This document shows, piece by piece, positions 51,900 to 58,867 of a DNA stretch of 58,867 bases (its first letter is position 1; each line of letters begins with the position of its first letter). The stretch comes from Peptococcaceae bacterium UBA5767 (GTDB lineage: Bacteria > Bacillota > TC1 > UBA5767), in NCBI GenBank assembly GCA_002418765.1, contig DIET01000023.1:1758-60624 (forward strand), written 5' to 3'. The notes below the pieces were generated by a model. That model was not told where the DNA came from and did no database searches. It saw only the letters and a program-made list of their open reading frames with translations. The position numbers were made by a program, and so were the translations under genes.

Positions 51900-53282
51900 T
51901 TAGACATCATAATTCTCAATATATTTTTGCAATTTACGGACAGCAGTCGCTTGACTAATCCCCAAATATTTGGCCACACCCACCGTAGTCCTGAACTGCT
52001 CATACGCCTCCATAGTGATTCTTTTTTCATAGAATTCCAAATATTCTTTGAGATCTATGGTTGACTCAAAATGCGCACTGGAATATGGTGAAATCTGGGA
52101 AGGCAAATGATGTCCCTGGATGATATGATCATCTACTGTAAGCACCAGTTTCTGTATAAGATATTTAAGTTCACAAACATTCCCGGGCCAATCGTAACAA
52201 GCCAAAAGCGAGTTCGCCTGCTCACTAAATTCAAGATTGCGGCCGTACTTCATGTTGGATTTTTCAAGAAAAAGTTTGATAAATGGAATAATATCCTCTC
52301 TTCGTTCCCGCAAACTCGGACAATGGATACAGGCAATATTCAGTCGATAGAACAATTCCTTATCAAATTTTCCCTCCTTGACCAACTGGGTCAGATCCTT
52401 TCCCGTGGTAGCCAAAATACGAACATCCAGGTCAATGATTTTTTCACTTCCAGGCTTGAAATAATATCTGTTTTTTATCAAATGCAAGAGTTTCTTCTGG
52501 TTGTCACTGTTCAACAGTTCTATGTCTTCAATGAGCAAACTCCCCTCATTGGCCATTTCACAAAGACCAACCTTTTCTGGCTTTTCTCCATTTTTATCAA
52601 AATAACCAAATAGTTCATCCTGCAATACATTGTTCTTAAAGGCACTGCAACTGACTTGTATGAATGGTCCCTGGGCCCGATTACTTCGGCGATGGATTTC
52701 TTTGGCGATCATACTCTTGCCAGCACCAGCTTCCCCCGTGATGATAACCCCAATTTCCGCAGAAGCCATTTTTTTCACCACGCGCATGACTTTCATCATT
52801 TTCTCACTGTTGGCCACCAACTCAAAGCGCATATCTTTGCTTCTCAATTCTGCGAGCTCTTTGGAAATCAACGCATTTTTTTCCTTGATAGCTTCATATT
52901 GATTTCGCAATTCCTGGTAATTGGACACATTCCAGGAAGAATAGGTGATAACATATTCTAGTTTCTGGTGCTCATCAAACAAAGGAACACCAGTCACCAA
53001 CAGTTTATCTCCAAATTGGTCTGGCTGAACGAGTGTCTCCTTTTTTTGCGTACTCAGTACTTTCATCCCTACAGAGGGATTAAATGTACCTTGTTCTTCC
53101 AAATAAGAAATGTGTTTGCCCTGATACTTCGTATCATGAATCCCATACAGGGATTCACAAGTCTGATCCATAAAAATAATCCGGCCCGAACCATCTGTAA
53201 TCACCAAACCCGTTAATAATTTGGCCAAATACTTTTTCGCAAACTGCTTAAATTCATGCTGTTTGGCAGTCAATGCTGTCAC
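51900..53282 (-). CDS. NtrC/TyrR-like AAA+ transcriptional regulator with PAS domain, lacking GAFTGA
   Basis: A 460-residue regulator: PAS domain (about 15-125), linker helix, AAA+ domain (about 152-390) and a C-terminal Fis/TyrR-like HTH (about 432-455, GVAKYLGISQATAVRKL). Walker A is GEAGAGKS (183-190), Walker B-like GSLLIEDIELL (247-257), arginine-finger region LRERREDI and WPGNVCEL are kept. After ELFGY (224-227) the sigma-54-contacting GAFTGA loop is replaced by DKNGEKPE-type residues. Thus it probably does not activate sigma-54 polymerase and may act like TyrR at sigma-70-type promoters. It lies downstream of the liv operon in the same direction, behind that operon's terminator, and may control it. 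Confidence 0.85.
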   Translation of the reverse strand: MTALTAKQHEFKQFAKKYLAKLLTGLVITDGSGRIIFMDQTCESLYGIHDTKYQGKHISYLEEQGTFNPSVGMKVLSTQKKETLVQPDQFGDKLLVTGVPLFDEHQKLEYVITYSSWNVSNYQELRNQYEAIKEKNALISKELAELRSKDMRFELVANSEKMMKVMRVVKKMASAEIGVIITGEAGAGKSMIAKEIHRRSNRAQGPFIQVSCSAFKNNVLQDELFGYFDKNGEKPEKVGLCEMANEGSLLIEDIELLNSDNQKKLLHLIKNRYYFKPGSEKIIDLDVRILATTGKDLTQLVKEGKFDKELFYRLNIACIHCPSLRERREDIIPFIKLFLEKSNMKYGRNLEFSEQANSLLACYDWPGNVCELKYLIQKLVLTVDDHIIQGHHLPSQISPYSSAHFESTIDLKEYLEFYEKRITMEAYEQFRTTVGVAKYLGISQATAVRKLQKYIENYDV

Positions 53283-53327
53283 CTTCCATCCGTATATGAT
53301 TCTTGCGTAGCCATCATTGGCTCATGG

Positions 53328-53369
53328 TAAAAAAAGTGTAGTCCAAACTGGCTTTCCAGTCTGGACTAC
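53328..53369 (-). terminator. Terminator of the fchA-liv operon
   Basis: On the minus strand GTAGTCCAGACTGG pairs with CCAGTTTGGACTAC (one G-U) around a short loop, followed by seven T. Confidence 0.92.
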
Positions 53370-53389
53370 CAAAATTTTTAAATCAGAAC

Positions 53390-54709
53390 TTACCAGCCTG
53401 CAAAAGGATATGCCGGCTCATGATCTGCATATTGTTTTGGCCATACGCAGTACCAGTCATCTCCAGATGTATCGGCTGCATTGATATCTTCAGGAATATA
53501 TTGCCCCACGCCCCAACTGAAATCGGCTGCATTGCCTCCGCTTGAATTCATGGTGTAATCGTAACCTGCCAAACTAAATGTATTACTGGTCATAGCATCG
53601 ATCATAGCCTGTTTGTCTACACTGCCTGCAGCATTGGCTGCTTTGGCGGCAAGTTCAACGGCCATGAATCCACAAATCAAATCATTGCCAGGAATACTAT
53701 TGTACTTCTCTTTCACATAGGCTGCCAAGTAATCCTTGCTCTCCGATTCGTATTTGCTTTTGTATACAGCATAGCCAAAGAAACCTCTTTTGGCAATAGA
53801 AGGATCTAGTCCACCAAATTCAGGATTGGTCCAAGAAATAGGATCCCAGCTCATGCCTTCGATAATCATATAGGGAGCAGAATAGTCCATCTCTTTGGCT
53901 TTTTCAATCAATTGAACGCTATCTTCAAAGTAGAACGGAGCAAAGAGAATATCCGGTTGGATTTCTTTCAACCTAGATACAATGGGAGTCCAATCGCCTG
54001 CCATGGGCTCGAAATATTCATGATAAACAATTTCGAAACCATTTTCTTCCAGATAAGGAACTACGGAATCTGCAATCTCATGTCCATAAGAAATTTCCAA
54101 ATTTAAAATAGCAACTGTTTTAGGTTTTTCCAAACCTTTGGTATCCCATTCATCAAAGCTGGCAAAAAACTCAGCCACGTCATGCCACCACATGCCACCT
54201 CTCCACTGATCATCCATCTGGATATTGACAATACTCTGGCCAAATGCTTCGTTGGCAACATAGCTGTCTGCGGCTATACAGAACATGATTTGGTCATTTT
54301 TATCCACAATGGGAGCAGCAGCCAAAAACGGTGATGTATACGGTGAGAGTAAAAAGTCTACTTTATCTTGGGTGATTAGTTTTTCATAAAGCATGGGAAT
54401 TTTGGCTTCATCAAATTCATCATCATAATATTTCAAAACAACTTCACGGCCATTGATTCCTCCGAGTTCTTCATTGACGTACTTCACAGCCAACTCAGCA
54501 CCTTCAAAAGCTGCTTGTCCTGCATGGGCTACAGGACCACTTAGCGTAAATGTCGAACCAATCACAACAGGATCTGTTGATTCTACGGGAGCTTCTTCCC
54601 CATCCTCTGATGGAGCCGGCTCCTCCGCAGGGGTCGAGCAACCCACCAGCAACATGCTGGCCAGCAATAAGAGAGTTACGAGAGTGACAAAAAATCGCTT
54701 CTTGATCAT
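53390..54709 (-). CDS. Branched-chain amino-acid-type ABC transporter substrate-binding lipoprotein
   Basis: A 439-residue type-I periplasmic binding protein of the LivK family with lipobox LVGC and an acidic Pro/Glu/Ser linker (about 25-48). It has IGSTFTLSGPVAHAGQAAFEGAELAV near the start of the mature domain, shortened by family pattern, and LGGINGREVVLKYYDDE. It captures the substrate outside the cell for the LivHMGF machinery encoded upstream. The true ligand may be an amino acid, amide or urea-like or formimino compound; the family is broad. AAGGAG precedes the ATG. Last gene of the operon. Confidence 0.93.
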   Translation of the reverse strand: MIKKRFFVTLVTLLLLASMLLVGCSTPAEEPAPSEDGEEAPVESTDPVVIGSTFTLSGPVAHAGQAAFEGAELAVKYVNEELGGINGREVVLKYYDDEFDEAKIPMLYEKLITQDKVDFLLSPYTSPFLAAAPIVDKNDQIMFCIAADSYVANEAFGQSIVNIQMDDQWRGGMWWHDVAEFFASFDEWDTKGLEKPKTVAILNLEISYGHEIADSVVPYLEENGFEIVYHEYFEPMAGDWTPIVSRLKEIQPDILFAPFYFEDSVQLIEKAKEMDYSAPYMIIEGMSWDPISWTNPEFGGLDPSIAKRGFFGYAVYKSKYESESKDYLAAYVKEKYNSIPGNDLICGFMAVELAAKAANAAGSVDKQAMIDAMTSNTFSLAGYDYTMNSSGGNAADFSWGVGQYIPEDINAADTSGDDWYCVWPKQYADHEPAYPFAGW

Positions 54710-54730
54710 TTCCTTCTCCTTTCGTGGAAC

Positions 54731-55447
54731 CTAGGTTCCAATGTAAATCTTTTGAACCGCTTCTGTATCCAACAAAGCCGCCGAGCTACCCTCCAACACA
54801 ATCTCACCTTGTGTCATTACGTAACCCCTTTGGGCAAAATCCAAAGCAATTTCAACAATCTGTTCCACAATCAATACCGGAATATCCATTTTCAGAGTCA
54901 AGTCCTTGAGCATCCGGTAAAGATCTTCCACCACTTTAGGCGCCAGTCCCATTGAGATATCATCCAATAGAAGCATCTCCGGACTCTCCATGATGGCTTT
55001 CCCGATGGAAAGCATTTTTCTTTGTCCCCCACTAAGAGAACCAGCCAATTGCCCTTTTTTGGCTAACAGCTGTGGAAAGGATTGATATACCAATTCCAGA
55101 TTCTTTTGTCTCTCCATTTTGGCCTTTTTCCTACGGCATGAAATCATCAGGTTTTCTTCTATGGTCAGGTTGGGAAACGTGCCACCTTCTTCAGGAACCT
55201 GCACAATACCCAGATTCACAATTTCATGAGGCAACATGCCATCAATGCGTTGTCCTCGATAAAAAATTTCACCACTTTTCGGTTTTAGAATTCCAGAGAT
55301 GGTTTTCATCAATGTGCTTTTACCTGCACCATTGGCACCTACCATAGCCACACATTCTTCTTCCTCGATAGAAAAGCTTAGTCCGCGCAACACATCTACC
55401 TCTGGGTCATAGCCTGTCTTTAATTGATTAACTTCCAATATTTTCAT
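54731..55447 (-). CDS. livF: Branched-chain amino-acid-type ABC transporter ATP-binding protein LivF
   Basis: A 238-residue ABC ATPase. Walker A GANGAGKST, signature LSGGQRKML, Walker B MLLLDDISMGLAP; note Asp-Asp instead of the usual Asp-Glu at the catalytic position of Walker B (LLLDDIS), as read from the sequence, whereas LivF proteins usually have DEPS. The start at 55447 (MKILEV) follows GGGAGG and overlaps livG by 20 bases; the open frame to 55486 is inside livG. Confidence 0.94.
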   Translation of the reverse strand: MKILEVNQLKTGYDPEVDVLRGLSFSIEEEECVAMVGANGAGKSTLMKTISGILKPKSGEIFYRGQRIDGMLPHEIVNLGIVQVPEEGGTFPNLTIEENLMISCRRKKAKMERQKNLELVYQSFPQLLAKKGQLAGSLSGGQRKMLSIGKAIMESPEMLLLDDISMGLAPKVVEDLYRMLKDLTLKMDIPVLIVEQIVEIALDFAQRGYVMTQGEIVLEGSSAALLDTEAVQKIYIGT

Positions 55448-56165
55448 TGCTCTTACCTCCCAGATAGGCTTCAATGACACCTGCATCTCGTGCTACTTCT
55501 TGTGGTGTTCCACTGCATATCACTTTTCCAGAATGCAACACAGATACCTGATCGCAAATTTCCTTGATGAAAAGCATGATATGCTCCACCACAACCACCG
55601 TGATGCCCATTTTGGAAAGTTTCTTCATCAATTCCATTCGCGAGTAGATTTCTTCCCCAGACAACCCACAGGATACCTCATCAAACAAAATGATTTCCGG
55701 ATTGCATGCCAATGCTCTAGCAATCTCAACGTTTTTTTTGTCCGGCAAAGACAATTCCTGGGTCTTGATATGCATCTTATCCGTAAGGTTGGTAATTTCC
55801 ATGATTTCATCGATACTGAACTTTTCACGCTCTTTATTCTTTTTGCCCGCCGTAGCCCTGGCTACCCGCACATTTTCCAATGGAGTCATGCTCTTAAAAG
55901 GCATAACTGTCTGAAAGCACCGGCCAATTCCCAATTCTGCAATCTTATGAGTAGGTTTTTTCGAGATATCTTCTCCATTGAACAACACTGAACCCTGATC
56001 AGCCCTAAGGACACCACAAATAATATTAAACAATGTCGTTTTTCCAGCGCCATTGGTCCCAATAATGCCATAAATCTGATCTTTTTCAATCGAAATATTG
56101 ACTCCGGCGAAAACTTCCAAGCCGCCAAAACTCTTTTTTAAATCGCGTACTTCCAGTATGGCCAT
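55428..56165 (-). CDS. livG: Branched-chain amino-acid-type ABC transporter ATP-binding protein LivG
   Basis: A 245-residue ABC ATPase: Walker A GTNGAGKTTLF, Walker B IILFDEVSCGLSGEE with the catalytic Glu, and VVVEHIM with the switch His. The signature region reads LSLPDKKNVEIARAL, in which the usual SGGQ is changed to LPDK; the LivG family often has LPYGQ or similar here. GAGGG precedes the ATG. Pairs with LivF under the LivHM permease. Confidence 0.94.
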   Translation of the reverse strand: MAILEVRDLKKSFGGLEVFAGVNISIEKDQIYGIIGTNGAGKTTLFNIICGVLRADQGSVLFNGEDISKKPTHKIAELGIGRCFQTVMPFKSMTPLENVRVARATAGKKNKEREKFSIDEIMEITNLTDKMHIKTQELSLPDKKNVEIARALACNPEIILFDEVSCGLSGEEIYSRMELMKKLSKMGITVVVVEHIMLFIKEICDQVSVLHSGKVICSGTPQEVARDAGVIEAYLGGKSNENIGS

Positions 56166-56193
56166 TACTCATATCCCTCACTTTCAAGCATGT

Positions 56194-57144
56194 CTATTCA
56201 CCTTGTCTCTTCTGGTATGCATTTTTTATTTTCTTCACCAGCTTGACGATACCAGGATAAATACCCTCTTTACTCAACATCATCACCACCACCAACAAAG
56301 CACCTACCATCAAGTAATGTCCACCATTGACAGTAATGACCGATCTGGCTACTTCCTGCAAAATTATGACAATCGTACTTCCAAACAGAGCACCCAGAAC
56401 ACTGCCTATTCCACCAATATAGGGTCCCAGGAGAATAAAGATGCTGGTATTGTCTCCAAAGCAGGCTGAGGGATTGACAAATCCACCATACAAAGCAAAC
56501 AAACCTCCAGCCAGACCAGTCAGCATAGCCCCGATCACAAAAGCACTGGCTTTGGTTTTATAGATATTGATTCCTATCATTCTCGCTGCTGTTGGCACAT
56601 CACGAACTGCTTTGAAGCGCAGTCCAAGATCCTGATTGACCAACCACTGTACAAAGATTACGACGGCAATGGCAAAACCAATGATCAAAGGATACGTAAA
56701 GTTCTTGCTATAGGTAGATATAAAAATACCTCTCGTGGCAAATAAAGCAGGTGTGACCACTACGATACTTCTAATCACTACACCCAAACCATACGTACCT
56801 ACCAAAAAGGGAAAACCCTGCACTCTAAGCAAAGGATAAGAAATAATCAAAGCAAATATTCCAGCCATCAATGCTCCCAAGAGCACCAACAATAAAAGGT
56901 TGATATCCAGTTTGTATCCCACGGGCAAACCGACTGTGTATGCGCCAATGCCAAAGAAAACTGCATGGCCAAACGATATTTCACCAATATATCCACCCAA
57001 AAGATTCCAACCCTGGCCGGCGATAACGAATAAACTGATGTAGGCTATAAAGTTGGCAATAAATCCTGCATCCGTCAATCGAAGAAACAGCATGTATAGT
57101 ATGAAGGCAATAACGCCACTGACCACCCATTTTTTAAGATTCAT
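56194..57144 (-). CDS. livM: Branched-chain amino-acid-type ABC transporter permease LivM
   Basis: A 316-residue inner-membrane permease with about ten TM helices. Family elements are GQGWNLLGGYIGEISFGHAVFFGIGAY, shortened pattern, and the cytoplasmic coupling loop RFKAVRDVPTAARMIGINIYKTK. It forms the translocation pore with LivH. It lies 15 bases after livH and 28 bases before livG. Confidence 0.95.
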   Translation of the reverse strand: MNLKKWVVSGVIAFILYMLFLRLTDAGFIANFIAYISLFVIAGQGWNLLGGYIGEISFGHAVFFGIGAYTVGLPVGYKLDINLLLLVLLGALMAGIFALIISYPLLRVQGFPFLVGTYGLGVVIRSIVVVTPALFATRGIFISTYSKNFTYPLIIGFAIAVVIFVQWLVNQDLGLRFKAVRDVPTAARMIGINIYKTKASAFVIGAMLTGLAGGLFALYGGFVNPSACFGDNTSIFILLGPYIGGIGSVLGALFGSTIVIILQEVARSVITVNGGHYLMVGALLVVVMMLSKEGIYPGIVKLVKKIKNAYQKRQGE

Positions 57145-57159
57145 TTTGCACCTCTTTCG

Positions 57160-58041
57160 TTATTTTGCCTTGAACAGTCCACCAGGTCTGAAAATCAGCA
57201 GTAGCAGCAACCCTACAAAAAGAACAGCTTCTTTCAATGCTGGAATCCAGAAAAAACTGGTCAACGATTCCACCAAACCAACCAAAAGGCCGGCCAAAAT
57301 AACTCCACCTAAACTTCCCATTCCTCCAATGATAACGGCTACCCAACCTTTGAAGGTGAGTTCCAACCCTACCGCTGGCGTGATCTGATGGGTCAGCGCG
57401 TAAAACGTTCCTGCCACTACGGCAATGGCTGAACTGATACCGAAAGATATTGCGCAGATTTTCTGATAATTGATTCCTGTCAGCATGGCCGTGATCCGAT
57501 CGACAGAGCAAGCCCGAAAAGAAATACCCAAATCCGTTTTTTGCAACACAAGACTTAGCACCAGATAGATAAGCAGCAACGCTCCCAAAGACAGTAGATG
57601 TACAACCGGAACCGTCAGGTTACTAAAATTTAAGGTTGCATTGCGGTAAGGAACAGAGATCATACGATAAGTGCCTGACCAAATGATAAACTCAATGGCC
57701 ATGATACACATACCAAGCCCCCAAGTGACCATAATCTGTGCCTGGTATCTTCCCTGCCAAATTTCCATACTCATAAATGGTTTCATGAAAATGACCTGGA
57801 TATAATAACCAATGAAAAAGAAAATGGGGATCAAGACGATTAATGAAAGAAATGGATCCAAACCGATTGAAGTAAAGATAAAATAGCCCAAATACGCCGC
57901 TAAAATGGCCAAATCCCCATGCATGTATGAACAAATTTTCAGTTTACCAAAAACCAGAGCAAAGGCCAGCCCCAATAGAGCATAGACGGATCCGACACCC
58001 ACTCCTCCTAATATGGTTTGTATTAGTCCTGTGTATTCCAT
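57160..58041 (-). CDS. livH: Branched-chain amino-acid-type ABC transporter permease LivH
   Basis: A 293-residue inner-membrane permease with about eight TM helices, matching LivH (GVGVGSVYALLGLAFALVFG near the N-terminus; coupling loop ISFRACSVDRITAMLTGINYQK). In the loop the usual RA-x-AxN pattern is changed to RACSVDR. The ATG at 58041 has GAGGAG five bases upstream; a GTG reading at 58047 overlaps that site. It follows fchA by 33 bases. Confidence 0.95.
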   Translation of the reverse strand: MEYTGLIQTILGGVGVGSVYALLGLAFALVFGKLKICSYMHGDLAILAAYLGYFIFTSIGLDPFLSLIVLIPIFFFIGYYIQVIFMKPFMSMEIWQGRYQAQIMVTWGLGMCIMAIEFIIWSGTYRMISVPYRNATLNFSNLTVPVVHLLSLGALLLIYLVLSLVLQKTDLGISFRACSVDRITAMLTGINYQKICAISFGISSAIAVVAGTFYALTHQITPAVGLELTFKGWVAVIIGGMGSLGGVILAGLLVGLVESLTSFFWIPALKEAVLFVGLLLLLIFRPGGLFKAK

Positions 58042-58074
58042 AAGCACTCCTCATATTCATTCTGCAGATTCATG

Positions 58075-58704
58075 TTAGTACTCAAATTTCAACGCCAAAA
58101 CACCAACAACATTTTGATAAGCTGCATTCATTTTTTCTTTAATCAGCTCTTTCTTTTGACTCAAATCAGCATGAACTTCTGCATCCTTAATGGAAGGTAA
58201 ATTAATAGCGACATTCATCAAAGCTCCCTTGCAGGCAGTACGTGCGCACTCAGTAGCTACACCACAGTCACTTAAAGCATTCGCATTTCCGTACGTAATG
58301 ACCTCCGGAAGCAGCTCCAAAACGGTCACAGCCGCTTCAGCCGTTCGCATCGGTACCTGTGCGGCTATAATATTGGCCTTGGCAATGGCTTCCTTACGAG
58401 CATCAATCTCTTCTTCTGTTGTTTTGGGAAGACGAAAAGCTGCCATCACTTGGTTAAAAGCGTCCGTATCTTCATCCGCCAATCTTAAAAATTCATTCTG
58501 CAAGTCCTGTAACTTTTTTTGTACGGCCGGCAAAAAAGGCTGGGCCTCTGGATATTTGCTATTCCCAATGGTCAAGCCACAAACCATATTCCCCAGTCCT
58601 GCGGCAAACGATCCAGTAACCGCAGCAATGGTGCCACCGCCTGGAGCAGGGCTTGAAGAAGCCAGTTCAGCTACAAAAGCATCTACATTCATTTTTACCA
58701 ACAT
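58075..58704 (-). CDS. fchA: FchA-like cyclodeaminase/methenyl-tetrahydrofolate cyclohydrolase
   Basis: A 209-residue enzyme of the formiminotransferase-cyclodeaminase (FTCD_C) family; FchA of purine- and amino-acid-fermenting Clostridia converts formimino-THF to methenyl-THF with ammonia release, or interconverts methenyl- and formyl-THF. The N-terminus VDAFVAELASSSPAPGGGT is the family hallmark and length is normal. The ATG at 58704 has GGAG six bases before it; an ATG at 58716 has no site. It is upstream of livHMGF, which suggests that the imported compound feeds the folate pool. Confidence 0.93.
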   Translation of the reverse strand: MLVKMNVDAFVAELASSSPAPGGGTIAAVTGSFAAGLGNMVCGLTIGNSKYPEAQPFLPAVQKKLQDLQNEFLRLADEDTDAFNQVMAAFRLPKTTEEEIDARKEAIAKANIIAAQVPMRTAEAAVTVLELLPEVITYGNANALSDCGVATECARTACKGALMNVAINLPSIKDAEVHADLSQKKELIKEKMNAAYQNVVGVLALKFEY

Positions 58705-58730
58705 ATTATTCTCCATTCTACTGTATTGAG

Positions 58731-58748
58731 GGGGGCAAAAATGCCCCC
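58731..58748 (-). promoter_or_regulatory. GC-rich hairpin between the partial gene and fchA
   Basis: GGGGGCA and TGCCCCC form a perfect seven-base stem with a four-base AT loop. No T run follows, so it is more likely an mRNA-stability or processing hairpin within the operon than a terminator. Confidence 0.5.
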
Positions 58749-58766
58749 GCTCTCATATCCAGTCCT

Positions 58767-58867
58767 TTATTCAAGCCCTACCAGATGATTATCTATGATC
58801 TGAGCTCTGTCAAAGTGTTCCAATTGCAAAAAATACTCAGCCGCCAACATCAGGGCCTCCTGCCGTA
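58767..58867 (-). CDS. C-terminal end of an unidentified protein (cut by window edge)
   Basis: The only open minus-strand frame at the right edge gives 33 codons ending AAEYFLQLEHFDRAQIIDN..GLE and a TAA stop. It is helical and does not match a family that I can name. It lies about 60 bases upstream of fchA in the same direction, so it is probably part of the same operon. Confidence 0.55.
   Translation of the reverse strand, partial: RQEALMLAAEYFLQLEHFDRAQIIDNHLVGLE

Overview
The window reads as a chromosomal segment of a low-to-moderate GC, Gram-positive-type anaerobe of the class Clostridia; genus cannot be fixed from sequence alone. The evidence is the Firmicutes gene order uvrB / ctpA-like / M23 / ftsX / ftsE / prfB / secA / hpf / comF, strong AGGAGG ribosome binding sites, lipoproteins with lipoboxes, SLH-domain surface protein plus CsaB, an ECF-type thiamine transporter (ThiT), and an FchA one-carbon enzyme next to an amino-acid-type ABC importer. 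No tRNA, rRNA, CRISPR array, transposase, integrase or phage gene was seen.

Region 1 (1-13.3 kb, all minus strand): 5' end of uvrB; a solitary BMP-family lipoprotein; then a probable operon read secA, prfB (with the classical RF2 programmed +1 frameshift), a 1387-residue SIR2-like/TPR protein, ftsE, ftsX, an EnvC-like M23 factor and a PDZ/S41 protease. The SIR2-like/TPR gene sits among division and secretion genes and has Gln where the family has its catalytic His.

Region 2 (13.4-26 kb, minus): hpf, then a gene-free stretch of about 600 bp carrying five perfect DnaA boxes including two identical head-to-tail pairs. Upstream of it lies an eight-gene, almost gapless convoy read S8 protease with SLH domains, DUF5693-like membrane protein, csaB, murJ, tagO/wecA-like, cinA, an unknown protein, comF. 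It is coherent as a cell-envelope/S-layer anchoring module that runs into the competence-associated genes cinA and comF.

Region 3 (26-33.6 kb, minus): an RND efflux operon (membrane-fusion lipoprotein, RND pump, TolC-like protein, TetR regulator) with a perfect 6-2-6 operator lying on its own promoter. Directly upstream is an unassigned, heavily base-paired RNA candidate ending in a strong terminator, a small membrane ORF, and thiT under a TPP riboswitch.

Region 4 (33.6-51.5 kb, mixed strands): EamA transporter, WG-repeat lipoprotein, UPF0182 membrane protein, a homocysteine methyltransferase/methylenetetrahydrofolate reductase fusion, cyclophilin, HtrA-like protease, ClpB, DUF554, DegV, a 7-TM LuxR-type regulator, an iron alcohol dehydrogenase and a CBS/DRTGG/DHH pyrophosphatase. 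Perfect inverted repeats serve as shared terminators between convergent genes.

Region 5 (51.5-58.9 kb, minus): a small membrane protein with TTG start, an NtrC-like AAA+ regulator that lacks the GAFTGA loop, and an operon read (unknown C-terminus), fchA, livH, livM, livG, livF, substrate-binding lipoprotein. This looks like uptake and one-carbon processing of an amino acid or formimino-type compound, possibly controlled by the adjacent regulator.
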